Shown here piece after piece: positions 46,274-55,640 of a stretch of DNA of 64,000 nucleotides. Position 1 is the first letter of the stretch, and each line of letters opens with the position of its first letter. Origin of the DNA: Burkholderia latens (GTDB taxonomy: Bacteria > Pseudomonadota > Gammaproteobacteria > Burkholderiales > Burkholderiaceae); contig NZ_CP013435.1 of the NCBI RefSeq assembly GCF_001718795.1, positions 1,240,001 to 1,304,000 on the forward strand, read 5' to 3'. The translations under genes were made by a program, and so were the position numbers. The notes beneath the pieces were generated by a model. It had not been told where the DNA came from, did no database searches, and worked only from the letters and a program-made list of their open reading frames with translations.

Positions 46274-46692
46274 GCACGCCGACGGGAGTCGTCGCTTTCG
46301 ACCCGGCCGCCTTCAAGGCGGCTTTTCCCGCTTTTGCGGGCGTGAGCGACGGCCTCCTCAACGGCTATTTCGCGATGGCCTGCATCTTCCTGAACAACTC
46401 GCCTGCGTCGGTCGTGCAGGATCTGACCGTCCGAGCGCAGCTGCTCAACTTCATCACCGCGCACCTCGCTTTCCTGCTCGACCGCGCGAGCTCGGGTGAC
46501 GGCTCGAGCGCGGCCGTCGTCGGCCAGATGGTTTCGGCCGGCGAGGGCACCGTGAACGCATCATTCGCGCAGGTGCAATCGAAGAACGCCGAGTTCTGGG
46601 CGCAGAGCGAGTACGGCCTCATCTTCTGGCAGATGGTGCTGCCGTTCCGCACCTTCCACTACTTCCCTGCGCCTTGCTGTGTGCGCCGTTAA
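46270..46692 (+). CDS. DUF4054 head-tail connector (adaptor)
   Basis: 140 residues with the adaptor pattern FDPAAFKAAFPAFAGVSDGLLNGYFAMACIFLNN, NFITAHLAFLL and FWAQSEYGLIFWQMVLPFR. It is expected to sit under the portal. Confidence 0.82.
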   Translation: MSTPTGVVAFDPAAFKAAFPAFAGVSDGLLNGYFAMACIFLNNSPASVVQDLTVRAQLLNFITAHLAFLLDRASSGDGSSAAVVGQMVSAGEGTVNASFAQVQSKNAEFWAQSEYGLIFWQMVLPFRTFHYFPAPCCVRR

Positions 46693-47140
46693 GGTCACCG
46701 GCGGCGCCAAGCTCGATGCCGCGCTGGCGCGCTACCTCGACAACGCGACGCTGACCATGCGCGCGGGCCTCCTTGAGGGGGCAACCGAGCCGGACGGCAC
46801 GCCTATGGCGCTCGTCGGCTTCTGGAACGAGTACGGCACCGAAGATATTCCGCCGCGCCCTGCATTTCGCACGACTGCGATCGCGCAGGCATCGCGCTGG
46901 GCGAAGATCGTCGGCGTGACGCTCCAGCGCAACGGCGGCGACTTCGACGCCGCGCTTCGGCTCGCCGGCGAGGCGGCCGTCGTCGACATTCAGGCGACGA
47001 TCGGCGCGTGGACGGATCCGCCGAACGCGCCATCCACGATCGCGAAGAAGGGATTCGACGGCCCGCTGCGCGGCTCGGCCGCCGCGCCGATGCAGCACGC
47101 CGTCGCATACGACATCGTCGACGGAGCACCCACAGAATGA
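46679..47140 (+). CDS. HK97 gp10-like neck/tail completion protein
   Basis: 153 residues from a GTG overlapping DUF4054 by 14 bases. VGFWNEYGTEDIPPRPAFRTT and the C-terminal DPPNAPSTIAKKGFDGPL are typical of the HK97 gp10 family of neck proteins. Confidence 0.82.
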   Translation: MCAVKVTGGAKLDAALARYLDNATLTMRAGLLEGATEPDGTPMALVGFWNEYGTEDIPPRPAFRTTAIAQASRWAKIVGVTLQRNGGDFDAALRLAGEAAVVDIQATIGAWTDPPNAPSTIAKKGFDGPLRGSAAAPMQHAVAYDIVDGAPTE

Positions 47141-47526
47141 ACTTGCACGGCATCGTGTCCGGCGTGATCGGCACCGTGAACCCCTTCGTGCCGGTGACGC
47201 TGCAGCAGAGTACCGGCTACACCACGGCGGCCGATGGCGGCCGCACTCCCACGTACAGCGCATCACCGCAGTCCGTGCAGGTTCAGGCGCTCAGCGCGTC
47301 CGAGATCCAGCACCTCGACGGCCTGAACATTCAGGGCGTGCTGCGCAAGGCATACCTGAACGGCGACTGGCGCGGCGTGTATCGCGCGACGAACCAGGGC
47401 GGCGACCTCATGCAGTTCGCCGCGGTGGCCGGCGTGCCGGCGTCGCTGCAGGGCACCACGTGGAAGGTCGTGCAGGTGTTCGAGACGTGGCCGGACTGGT
47501 GCGCGCTCGCGATCCAACTGCAGTGA
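47137..47526 (+). CDS. Head-tail joining protein (stopper-like)
   Basis: 129 residues (PVTLQQSTGYTTAADGGRTPTY, VQALSASEIQHLDGLNIQGVLRKAYLNGDW, TTWKVVQVFETWPDWCALAIQLQ). The beta-barrel pattern and position fit the stopper of the neck. Confidence 0.75.
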   Translation: MNLHGIVSGVIGTVNPFVPVTLQQSTGYTTAADGGRTPTYSASPQSVQVQALSASEIQHLDGLNIQGVLRKAYLNGDWRGVYRATNQGGDLMQFAAVAGVPASLQGTTWKVVQVFETWPDWCALAIQLQ

Positions 47527-47533
47527 GGCCGCC

Positions 47534-48079
47534 ATGCCCGTGACCATCTCCATCACCGAATCGCAGGTTTTCACCGCGCTGCGCACGTTTCTGCTCGGCA
47601 TCCTGCCGGCGGGCGTCGAGGTCGTGAAGGCGCAGGACAACGGCGTGGGCGAGCCCGTAGGCCCGGATTTCGTGGTCGTGAACTCGATCGCGTCGCCGCG
47701 CCTCGCGACGAACGTCGACAGCTACACCGACACCGGAACGAACCCAGGCACGCGCAACTCGATGCAAGCGATCGAGGCGCGCCTACAGCTTGACGTGCAC
47801 GGCCCGAACTCTGGCGACAACGCCGCGATCATTTCGACGCTGTTTCGCGACGAATATGCGTGCATTCAATTCGCGACCGTTAATCCGGATATTCAGCCGT
47901 TATATTGCGAAATTCCACGACAAATGCCGTTTATTAACGCTCAGAATAACTGTGAGCAGCGTTGGATAATTGAACTTGCTATCGAATACAATCCAATCAC
48001 GCAAACGCCGCAGGATTTTGCAGACGAAGTTATTCCCGAAATCGTCAGCGTGGATGCGGCATATCCTCCCGGAGCTTAA
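47534..48079 (+). CDS. Neck/tail terminator-like protein
   Basis: 181 residues (TLLGILPAGVEVVKAQDNGVGEPVGPDFVVV-type start, LQLDVHGPNSGDNAAIISTLFRDEYAC). Followed directly by the sheath, where the tail terminator is expected. The last 250 bases are AT-rich. Confidence 0.75.
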   Translation: MPVTISITESQVFTALRTFLLGILPAGVEVVKAQDNGVGEPVGPDFVVVNSIASPRLATNVDSYTDTGTNPGTRNSMQAIEARLQLDVHGPNSGDNAAIISTLFRDEYACIQFATVNPDIQPLYCEIPRQMPFINAQNNCEQRWIIELAIEYNPITQTPQDFADEVIPEIVSVDAAYPPGA

Positions 48080-48082
48080 ACC

Positions 48083-49804
48083 ATGTCGATCCCGGCATCC
48101 CTGATCGCATCCGTAACGCCGAGCGTCATCAGCGCGGGCGGGTCCGCCCTCGATCTGATCGGCGTTATGCTGACGACGAATACCCGAGTGCCGATCGGCA
48201 CGGTTCCATCTTTCCCGACGAAAGACGCGGTGTCCGCTTATTTCGGCGCGACATCGCTTGAATACCAATTGGCTGCCGTTTATTTCGGCGGATTCGATAA
48301 TTCGGACGTGAAGCCGGGTGCACTCCGATTCTCGCAATATCCGACGGCGGCAGTCAGCGCATATTTACGCGGTGGATCGCTCGCCGCAATGACGCTTGCG
48401 CAGCTGCAGGCGCTTTCGGGTTCGCTCACGGTGGTGGTCGACGGCTTCACGCGCACCGCGGCGTCGATCAACCTGTCGAGCGCCTCCAGCTTCTCGGCGG
48501 CCGCCGCAGCGATCCAGACCGCGCTGAACGCGACGCCGCCGACGCCGGCCGTCGTCACGGGCAGCATCGCGGGTACCACGCTGACGGTATCCGCTGTCAC
48601 GTCCGGCACGCTAGCGATCGGCCAGGTGCTGAGCGGCACGGGCGTGACCGCCGGCACGAAGATCACGGGCTTCTTGACCGGCTCGGGCGGCACGGGAACC
48701 TATACGGTCGACCAATCGCAGACCGTCGCGAGCACGTCGATCACCGCAGCGGCCGCAGCTGTCGCCGTGACTTTCGACAGCACGTCGAGCGCGTTCGTCA
48801 TCACGTCGGGCATCACCGGCGTGCCGTCGACGGTCGCATACGCGACGGGCACGCTCGCAGCTGGCATCGACCTGACGCAGGCAACTGGCGCAGTGCTGTC
48901 GCAGGGTGCAGCCGCTGCGACGCCGGGCGCCGCGATGGACGCGATCACGAAGGTCACGCAGAACTGGGTGTCGTTCATGACGACGTTCGACCCGGACAAC
49001 GGCGTCGGCAACACGCAGAAGATGGCGTTCGCGACGTGGACGTCGCAGCAGAACAACCGCTACCTGTATGCGGCGTGGGACACGGACCAGAGCCCGACGA
49101 CGACCGTTCCGGCAACGTCGTCGCTCGGTTACCTCGTCCAGCAAGGCAACATGAGCGGCGTCGCGCCGATCTACCAGGACGTGAAACAGGCAGCGTTCCT
49201 GATGGGCGCGATCGCGTCGATCGACTTCACGGCGACCGAAGGCCGCGCGACGATGAAGTTCCGCTCGCAGTCGGGCCTTGCCGCGACCGTCACCGATGGC
49301 ACGGTCTACAAGAACCTCGTGGCAAACGGCTACAACTGCTACGGAGCATTCGCGACGGCAAATGACCAGTTCACGTTCTTCGCGGACGGCACGATCGGCG
49401 GTCAGTACGACTGGATCGACTCGTACATCAACCAGATCTGGCTGACCAACCAGTTCCAGCTGTCGATCATGGAAGGGCTGACGCAGGCGAAGTCGGTCCC
49501 GTACAACGCGGTCGGCGACGCGACGATCGAGTCCTGGCTGATGGACGACATCAACCAGGGTGTGAACTTCGGCGCGATTCGCGAGGGCGTCCAGCTCGGC
49601 AGCGCGCAAGTGCAGGAGGTGAACACGGCCGCCGGCCTGAAGATCGACAGCGTGCTGTCGTCGCGCGGCTGGTACCTGCAAGCACTCGCATCGCAGGCAA
49701 CCGCGCAGACGCGCGCCGCTCGCCAATCGCCGCCGTGCAAGTTCTGGTACATGGACGGCGGCAGCGTCCAACAACTCAACCTCGCCTCGGTGATGGTCCA
49801 GTAA
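48083..49804 (+). CDS. Contractile tail sheath protein, DUF3383
   Basis: 573 residues. Sheath elements: [69 protein letters not shown]. Residues about 155-225 are an inserted Gly/Thr/Ser-rich beta-domain ([37 protein letters not shown]) of the kind that recurs in many phage tail proteins and probably decorates the outside. The first 280 bases are AT-rich. Confidence 0.9.
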   Translation: MSIPASLIASVTPSVISAGGSALDLIGVMLTTNTRVPIGTVPSFPTKDAVSAYFGATSLEYQLAAVYFGGFDNSDVKPGALRFSQYPTAAVSAYLRGGSLAAMTLAQLQALSGSLTVVVDGFTRTAASINLSSASSFSAAAAAIQTALNATPPTPAVVTGSIAGTTLTVSAVTSGTLAIGQVLSGTGVTAGTKITGFLTGSGGTGTYTVDQSQTVASTSITAAAAAVAVTFDSTSSAFVITSGITGVPSTVAYATGTLAAGIDLTQATGAVLSQGAAAATPGAAMDAITKVTQNWVSFMTTFDPDNGVGNTQKMAFATWTSQQNNRYLYAAWDTDQSPTTTVPATSSLGYLVQQGNMSGVAPIYQDVKQAAFLMGAIASIDFTATEGRATMKFRSQSGLAATVTDGTVYKNLVANGYNCYGAFATANDQFTFFADGTIGGQYDWIDSYINQIWLTNQFQLSIMEGLTQAKSVPYNAVGDATIESWLMDDINQGVNFGAIREGVQLGSAQVQEVNTAAGLKIDSVLSSRGWYLQALASQATAQTRAARQSPPCKFWYMDGGSVQQLNLASVMVQ

Positions 49805-49814
49805 GGGAGCAACC

Positions 49815-50249
49815 ATGTCAGGAACGATTACCAGCGCCAACAGCGTGATCATGCTCTCGGCGGGCACCATTTTCCCGGTCGCGCAACAGATTCAGGGCTA
49901 TGCCGCCGAGGACATCTTCGACACCGACGACGTCGAAATGGCCGAGGTTCAAATGGGCCTCGACAAGAAACAGTCGTATGGTTGGATTCCGTTTAACGTG
50001 AAGTGGCGTCTCACGCTGATGGCGAATTCCGACTCGATCTTGATGTTCGACTCGGTGATTGTGGCGGAGCGCGTGATGATGGACAAATTCCGATGGGACG
50101 GCACCGTCGCGCTTAAGAGCATCGGCAAGAAGTTCACGATGACGAACGGCGTGCTGACGCGCGGCAAGCCCATCCCGGATGCGAAAAAAGTCCTGCAGCC
50201 GCAGACCTTCGAAATCACCTGGGAGTCGGTGCTGCCGGCACCGATGTGA
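49815..50249 (+). CDS. Tail tube protein, DUF3277
   Basis: 144 residues (DDVEMAEVQMGLDKKQSYGWIPFNVKWRLTLMANSDS, DGTVALKSIGKKFTMTNGVLTRGK). It forms the inner tube inside the sheath. Confidence 0.87.
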   Translation: MSGTITSANSVIMLSAGTIFPVAQQIQGYAAEDIFDTDDVEMAEVQMGLDKKQSYGWIPFNVKWRLTLMANSDSILMFDSVIVAERVMMDKFRWDGTVALKSIGKKFTMTNGVLTRGKPIPDAKKVLQPQTFEITWESVLPAPM

Positions 50250-50250
50250 C

Positions 50251-50691
50251 ATGCCACGGAAAACGACCAACTTCACCGCGACGGACGGTCGCGACGACGG
50301 GAAGCGATTCCTGATCACCGAAATGCCGGCGTCGCAGTCGGAGGAGTGGGCGGCGCGCGCGCTGTTCGCTGCGATGAGCTGTGGCGTCGAGATCCCGGAC
50401 GAAATTCTCGGCGCTGGCCTCGCCGGCATCGCCGCGATTGGTCTGAAGTCGCTTGGCCGGGTGCCCTTCGACATGCTGAAGCCGCTGTTCGACGAGATGA
50501 TGGGCTGCGTGCAGTACGAGTTCGAGCCCGGCCGTCCCGGCGGCGCGCGCGCGCTGATCGAGACGGACATCGAGGAAGTCGCGACGCGGCTGAAGCTCCG
50601 GAAGGCGGTGCTCGACCTGCACCTCGAGGGTTTTCTCGGCGCCGCCCCATCGAAGCAGGCTTCTGGGGCGGCGGAAGCGGCAAACGCCTGA
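50251..50691 (+). CDS. Tail assembly chaperone, zero-frame product
   Basis: 146 residues (MPASQSEEWAARALFAAMSCG, LKSLGRVPFDMLKPLFDEMMGC, GARALIETDIEEVATRLKLRKAVLDLHLEGF). Analogue of lambda gpG. The frame stops at 50691 after an Ala-rich end, unless ribosomes slip at 50628-50634. Confidence 0.85.
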   Translation: MPRKTTNFTATDGRDDGKRFLITEMPASQSEEWAARALFAAMSCGVEIPDEILGAGLAGIAAIGLKSLGRVPFDMLKPLFDEMMGCVQYEFEPGRPGGARALIETDIEEVATRLKLRKAVLDLHLEGFLGAAPSKQASGAAEAANA

Positions 50692-50861
50692 TCGCGTATC
50701 CCAACGTGCCGCGCTCGATCGGCGCGGTCGTTTCCCGACGGCTCGCCACGCTGCACGAACTGCAGACGGTGTACGGACAGGATGACCTGCATGACCTGCT
50801 CGAAATAATCGTCGTCGACAGTCATAACGAACGCGTCGCGACGGAGGAAAGGAGAAACTGA
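50251..50861 (+). CDS. Tail assembly chaperone, -1 frameshift fusion product
   Basis: About 203 residues: 128 from the zero frame to LDLHLEGF, then the -1 frame (SRRRPIEAGFWGGGSG, AYPNVPRSIGAVVSRRLATLHELQTVYGQDDLHDLLEIIVVDSHNERV). Analogue of lambda gpGT, whose T part binds the tape measure. The -1 frame lacks its own start and ends three bases before the tape-measure gene. Confidence 0.82.
50628..50673 (+). promoter_or_regulatory. Programmed -1 ribosomal frameshift signal
   Basis: GGGTTTT (50628-50634) lies in the reading frame as G_GGT_TTT, the X_XXY_YYZ slippery pattern. Five bases on, CGCCGCCCCA (50640-50649) and TGGGGCGGCG (50664-50673) form a perfect 10-bp stem, with an inner GAAG/CTTC pairing. 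This is the ideal spacing for a stimulatory hairpin. Confidence 0.88.
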
Positions 50862-50863
50862 CC

Positions 50864-52693
50864 GTGGCGACTATCGTAGACGCGCTGGTAGTGACCCTCG
50901 GCTTCGATCTGGCCGCGTTCAAGCGCGGCAAGGCCGAGGCCGGCGCAGTCACGAAGAAGCTCAGCGCCGAAGAACTGGCCGCCGCCAAGGAGATCGAGCA
51001 GCGCAACAAGAAGGCGGCCGAGTCGTTCCGCAGCATCCGAAATGAGGTGCTCGCGCTCATCGCGATCTTCACTGCCGGCGTCGGCATCAAGCAGTTCACC
51101 GAGAGCACGATCAACTCGGCGGTGAACCTGGGCTACATGGCCCAGAACCTCCAGATGAGCACGCGCGACCTCGCTGCGTGGCAGCGCGCAGCCGAGCGCG
51201 CGGGCGGCTCGGCCGAAGGCATCACGGCCGCGCTCCAGTCCTCCCAGAACGACGTCTCGAAGCTGAAGTTCGGCCAGGTCACAGAGGGCGTGCAGTGGTT
51301 CCTGCGCATGGGCGGCTCCGTCAAGGATCTGAAGGACGGCAACAGCTATTTGCTCGCGCGTTCGCGGATCATCTCGAACATGTTCAAGGCCGACCCGGGC
51401 CGCGCGCGCTTCATCGCACAGCAGATGGGTATCGGCGACGGCGAGTTCAACTTCCTGAAGCAGGGCGAGGCCGCGGTGCTCGCGCTCGTCGACGCGCAGA
51501 AGAAGAACTCGGCCGTGACGGAGAAGCAGTCCGAGCAGGCGCTGAAGCTGCGCAACGCGTGGCTCGACGTGCGCGACCGGCTGCAGTATGTCGGCACGAC
51601 CGTCCTACTCGAGCTGATGCCGGTCTTCGAGAAGCTGCTCGGCAAGCTGCAGAACATGGCCGATTGGGTCGCGGACCACAAGGCGGACATCAGCTCGTGG
51701 GTCGACCGCGCCGTGACGGCCGTGCAGCAGTTCGTCGAGTGGGCGGACAAGGCCGCGACGGCGGTCGGCGGCTGGAAGAACGTCCTGATCGCCTTCGCGG
51801 GCCTGAAGCTGCTTTCGATGGCGTCCGGCGTGCTGTCGCTGGCCGGCGCGCTGTTCAAGCTCGGTGGCGCGCTCGGCGGCGTCAGCATGGCCGGCGCGAG
51901 CGCGCTGCCGATTCTCGGCCGCCTGCTCGGCATCGCTGGCCTCGCGTTGTACAGCCAGGGGCTGAACGAAGGCGAGGAACAGACCCGCCTCACGCAGCCG
52001 GGCGACACGTGGGATGGCGACCCGGTCGGCAAGGCGCGCGCGGCTGCGAACAGTGGCTCGCTCGCGGACCGGCGGCGCTACCTGGTCGGCAGGCTGAAGG
52101 AAGCCGGCTATACCGACGCGCAGGCAGCCGGCATCGCAGGCAGCCTTCAGCAGGAGAGCCAGCTCGATCCGACGGCAGTGAACAAGACGTCCGGCGCCGC
52201 CGGCATCGCGCAGTGGCTCGGGCCGCGCGCGCGCCAGTTCGAGAAGCAGTTCGGGCACTCGCTCGCGCAGTCGACCTTCGGTGAGCAGGTCGACTTCATG
52301 CTTTGGGAGCTGAAGAACACCGAGAAGCAGGCCGACCAGCGCCTCCGGATGGCGAAGACGCCCGAGTTCGCCGCCGAGGTGCACTCGCGCGAATACGAGC
52401 GGCCGGGCGCGGCCGAGGCGAACATTGCACGGCGCCAAAAGTACGCGCGCGAGGTGTTCGCAGGACTCGGTCAGGCAAACGCCGCGCAGATCGCGCAGCA
52501 GACCGCCGCGGCGGCCGCGCCGGCAGGCGGCAACACGACCACGACGAGCACGTCGACGAACGAGACGAACATCAACGGCCCGATCACCGTGCACACGCAG
52601 GCGACGGACGCCGCCGGCGTCGCGCGGGATCTGGGCGGCGCGCTGCGCCGCTACAGCTTCGTCGTGCCGCAGGCCAACACCGGATTGAGCTGA
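50864..52693 (+). CDS. Tail tape-measure protein with tail lysozyme domain
   Basis: 609 residues from a GTG preceded by GGAG. The N-terminal 350 residues hold coiled coils (LSAEELAAAKEIEQRNKKAAESFRS) and hydrophobic stretches. Residues about 405-530 are a phage tail lysozyme (RLKEAGYTDAQAAGIAGSLQQESQLDPTAVNK, SGAAGIAQWLGPRARQFEKQFG) with the catalytic Glu in QQESQLDP, which opens peptidoglycan during infection. It is short for a tape measure, implying a short contractile tail. Confidence 0.88.
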   Translation: MATIVDALVVTLGFDLAAFKRGKAEAGAVTKKLSAEELAAAKEIEQRNKKAAESFRSIRNEVLALIAIFTAGVGIKQFTESTINSAVNLGYMAQNLQMSTRDLAAWQRAAERAGGSAEGITAALQSSQNDVSKLKFGQVTEGVQWFLRMGGSVKDLKDGNSYLLARSRIISNMFKADPGRARFIAQQMGIGDGEFNFLKQGEAAVLALVDAQKKNSAVTEKQSEQALKLRNAWLDVRDRLQYVGTTVLLELMPVFEKLLGKLQNMADWVADHKADISSWVDRAVTAVQQFVEWADKAATAVGGWKNVLIAFAGLKLLSMASGVLSLAGALFKLGGALGGVSMAGASALPILGRLLGIAGLALYSQGLNEGEEQTRLTQPGDTWDGDPVGKARAAANSGSLADRRRYLVGRLKEAGYTDAQAAGIAGSLQQESQLDPTAVNKTSGAAGIAQWLGPRARQFEKQFGHSLAQSTFGEQVDFMLWELKNTEKQADQRLRMAKTPEFAAEVHSREYERPGAAEANIARRQKYAREVFAGLGQANAAQIAQQTAAAAAPAGGNTTTTSTSTNETNINGPITVHTQATDAAGVARDLGGALRRYSFVVPQANTGLS

Positions 52694-52694
52694 C

Positions 52695-53369
52695 ATGCCG
52701 CTGCCGAACCTTTCCGTCCCCGCCTTCCCGAACGTGCCGAACCTGCCTGGCGTGCCGCCGCTCATCCGCGCGCCGGGCGAATCGCTCGGCTCGTTCGCGA
52801 TCTCGCTGATCACGACGGACGCGATCGGGCTGCTGGAAGGGCTGCTCGCGCCCGTGTGGGGCATCTTCGACGAGTTCGGCGCGCCTCTGACGATCGCCGA
52901 CACCGCGCTGAGCCTCGAATACCGCGGCGACTCGCGCATCGCGAAATACCCGCAGGAAGAGGGCGGCTTTGCCGACTACAACAAGGTGCAGATGCCGTAC
53001 AACGCCCGCGTGCAGTTGGCGTGCGGCGGCAGCGATGCGAAGCGCGCGGCCTTCCTGTCGGCGATCGAGGCGGCGAAGCAGTCGACCATGCTGTTCACGG
53101 TGATCGCGCCGGACGCGACGTACGAGAACGCGAACGTCGTCTCGTACGACCTTCGCCGCACGTCGAAGAGCGGCGTGACGATGATCGTCGCGGAGCTGTA
53201 CCTCGAGGAGGTACGGCAGACCGTCGTCGCGCAGTTCGCGAACACCCAGAATTCCGCGTCGCAGGATTCGGCCAGCCTCGGCCAGGTGCAGGGGCAGGTT
53301 CCGACTGCTGCGCAGTCTGGTCTGTTCGGCCCGGTATCGGTGACGACTGGCGTCGGCGGGGTGCAGTGA
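52695..53369 (+). CDS. Baseplate/tail protein
   Basis: 224 residues. N-terminus Pro-rich; globular part (LTIADTALSLEYRGDSRIAKYPQEEGGFADYNKVQMPY, MLFTVIAPDATYENANVVSYDL) has the fold pattern of Dit-like or gpU-like proteins. It lies between tape measure and hub genes. Confidence 0.7.
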   Translation: MPLPNLSVPAFPNVPNLPGVPPLIRAPGESLGSFAISLITTDAIGLLEGLLAPVWGIFDEFGAPLTIADTALSLEYRGDSRIAKYPQEEGGFADYNKVQMPYNARVQLACGGSDAKRAAFLSAIEAAKQSTMLFTVIAPDATYENANVVSYDLRRTSKSGVTMIVAELYLEEVRQTVVAQFANTQNSASQDSASLGQVQGQVPTAAQSGLFGPVSVTTGVGGVQ

Positions 53370-53671
53370 TGCTGATCCTTCCCGTTGTCGCGAAACCCGC
53401 GCAGAACTTCAGCGTGCTGCTCGCCGGACAGAACTGCCAGATCTCGGTCTACCAGAAGACGACCGGCATGTACCTCGACCTGTCCGTCAACAACGCGGCG
53501 ATCAAGAGCGGGATCGCGTGCCGCGACCGCGTGCTGCTGATCCGTCACGCGTACCTCGGCTTCGTCGGTGACCTGACGTTCTTCGACACGCAGGGCGTCG
53601 ACGATCCGGAATACGCGGGCCTCGGCGCGCGCTGGCAGCTCGTCTATCTCGAAGCGGGAGACCTCGCATGA
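53369..53671 (+). CDS. Baseplate plug-like protein
   Basis: 100 residues (QNFSVLLAGQNCQISVYQKTTGMYLDLSVN, RVLLIRHAYLGFVGDLTFFDTQG). Small beta-rich protein resembling the cyanophage Pam3 baseplate plug (from memory). Overlaps neighbours by one and four bases. Confidence 0.65.
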   Translation: MLILPVVAKPAQNFSVLLAGQNCQISVYQKTTGMYLDLSVNNAAIKSGIACRDRVLLIRHAYLGFVGDLTFFDTQGVDDPEYAGLGARWQLVYLEAGDLA

Positions 53672-54537
53672 GCTTCACCCGCAAACGCATCGACCTGACG
53701 ATCACGCTCGGCGATGGAGAGTTCGGTGAGGACGGCTCGAACACCGTGACGCTGACGGGCCTGCGCGTGCAGTCACTCATCACGGTGCCCGGCGGCGACG
53801 CGATGGCGGCCGCGCAGATCCGCGCGTACGGCATCCCGCTGTCGATGATCAACCAGCTGACGACCGTCGGCCCGATCAACACCGCGATCCGCGCGCAAAA
53901 CTCGGTTCAGGTCGCCGCAGGAGATGACGAGAACGGCATGCACGTCGTCTACTCGGGCACGATCGGCGAGGCGTGGGGCGATTTTCAGGGCACGCCCGAC
54001 GTGCCGCTGAACATCATCGGCTATGCCGGCCTGATTCAGGCCGTGAAGCCGGTCGGCGCGCTCAGCTACGTGGGTACCGTCGACGTCGCGACGATCATGC
54101 AGGAACTCGCGAACACGATGGGCCTGACGTTCGAGAACAACGGCGTGCAGGTGCAGCTCTCGAACCCGTACTTTCCGGGTACCGCACTTGCGCAGGTACG
54201 CGCGTGCGCGCGCGCCGCGGACATCAACTACCTGATCGACCGCGACACGCTCGCGATCTGGCCGCGCGCCGGCGCTCGCGCGACAACGGGCGACCTTCCG
54301 CTGATCTCGCCTGAGACGGGATTGCGCGGCTACCCGACGTTCTCGAGCAATGGTCTCGGCATCTCGACGGAGTTCAACCCGAACATCAAGAACGGCGGCC
54401 AGGTGAAGGTGCAAAGCTCACTGCCGGTCGCCTGCGGCATCTGGAACGTGTTCGACCTCTCGCACGCGCTGGAAAGCGAAGTGCCGGACGGCGCGTGGTT
54501 CACTCAACTCTCGGCATACCCGCAAAATGGTGGATAA
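53668..54537 (+). CDS. Baseplate hub protein
   Basis: 289 residues, beta-rich (VTLTGLRVQSLITVPGGDAMAAAQIRAYG, VVYSGTIGEAWGDF, ACARAADINYLIDRDTLAIWP), matching the T4 gp27/P2 gpD-like hub pattern. It would hold the spike at the tube tip. Confidence 0.82.
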   Translation: MSFTRKRIDLTITLGDGEFGEDGSNTVTLTGLRVQSLITVPGGDAMAAAQIRAYGIPLSMINQLTTVGPINTAIRAQNSVQVAAGDDENGMHVVYSGTIGEAWGDFQGTPDVPLNIIGYAGLIQAVKPVGALSYVGTVDVATIMQELANTMGLTFENNGVQVQLSNPYFPGTALAQVRACARAADINYLIDRDTLAIWPRAGARATTGDLPLISPETGLRGYPTFSSNGLGISTEFNPNIKNGGQVKVQSSLPVACGIWNVFDLSHALESEVPDGAWFTQLSAYPQNGG

Positions 54538-55282
54538 CGCATTCGGCTACCGCGGCAGCCAGCGGCCGACCTCTGGCACGTCGCCGTTCAACGAGCAGTC
54601 CTTCCTCATCTGGCAGATCCTGCGCACGATCTCCGGCGCGCGCCTGGTGGAGGTGAAGGCCGTCACGAACGCGGGCAGCGTCTCGCCGGTCGGCTTCGTC
54701 GACGTGCTGCCGCTCGTGAACCAGCTCGACGGCTCCGACAACGCGATGCCGCACGGCGTGATCCACAACTTGCCGTACTTCCGCCTGCAGGGCGGCTCCA
54801 ACGCGGTGATCATCGACCCGCAGGTCGGCGACATCGGCGTGGCGATCGTCGAGGACCGCGACATCTCCTCGGTGAAGGTGAACCGCGGCCCCGCGAACCC
54901 CGGCTCGAAGCGCATTTTCGACATGGCCGACGGCCTGTATCTCGGCGGGTTCCTGAACGGCGCGCCGAGCCAGTACGTCCGCTTCTCGGCGTCCGGTATC
55001 GAAATCGTGTCGCCGACGCAGATCCGCATGGCCGCGCCCACGATCGTGCTGCAGGCCGACAACACCATCGGCCTGACGGCCGGCAGCCAGATCACGAACT
55101 CCGCGCCGGCGGTCGAGATCGACGGCCAGATGACGCAGGGCGAAGGTCCGCTCGGCGGCAACGCGGCGATGCAGGGCCCGCTTACCGTCGTCAACGACAT
55201 CACCGCGCAGGGCACGAGCGTGCACACGCACAAGCACGGCGGCGTGCAGACCGGCAGCGGCAACACTGGAGTACCGATCTGA
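54527..55282 (+). CDS. Baseplate spike protein (gpV/gp138-like)
   Basis: 251 residues. An OB-like domain (GFVDVLPLVNQLDG, NAVIIDPQVGDIGVAIVEDRD) is followed by beta-helix repeats (IEIVSPTQIRMAAPTIVLQADNTIGLTAG) and the tip motif VHTHKHGGVQTG, whose HxH histidines bind iron in P2-type spikes. It pierces the outer membrane. Confidence 0.88.
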   Translation: MVDNAFGYRGSQRPTSGTSPFNEQSFLIWQILRTISGARLVEVKAVTNAGSVSPVGFVDVLPLVNQLDGSDNAMPHGVIHNLPYFRLQGGSNAVIIDPQVGDIGVAIVEDRDISSVKVNRGPANPGSKRIFDMADGLYLGGFLNGAPSQYVRFSASGIEIVSPTQIRMAAPTIVLQADNTIGLTAGSQITNSAPAVEIDGQMTQGEGPLGGNAAMQGPLTVVNDITAQGTSVHTHKHGGVQTGSGNTGVPI

Positions 55283-55632
55283 TGCCTTCGACCCTCCTCC
55301 TCGATCAAACGACCTGGGATCTCTGCGCCGACGCGTACGGAAACATCGCTGTCGCGGCCGAGCCGTATGCGATCGCGCAGGACGTCGCGAGCGCCGTGCG
55401 GACATTCCGCGGCGAGGCGTGGTACGACACGTCCGTCGGCGTCCCGTACTGGCAAGACATCCTCGGCAAGCGACCGCCGCTGCCGCTCATCAAGAAGGAC
55501 ATCGTGACGGAGGCGCGCCGCGTGTTCGGCGTGCAATCCGCGCAGTGCTTCATCACGTCTATGAAAGATCGCGTCGTCACCGGCCAAGTGCAGGTCGCCA
55601 CGGCCGACGGCGTGCTCCCCGTCAATTTCTGA
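55282..55632 (+). CDS. Baseplate wedge protein, gp25/gpW-like
   Basis: 116 residues (AEPYAIAQDVASAVRTFRGEAWYDTSVGVPYWQDILGK) with the conserved Gly/Pro turn before a helical end. It starts sheath polymerisation in related systems. Confidence 0.83.
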   Translation: MPSTLLLDQTTWDLCADAYGNIAVAAEPYAIAQDVASAVRTFRGEAWYDTSVGVPYWQDILGKRPPLPLIKKDIVTEARRVFGVQSAQCFITSMKDRVVTGQVQVATADGVLPVNF

Positions 55633-55640
55633 GGCTCCGC

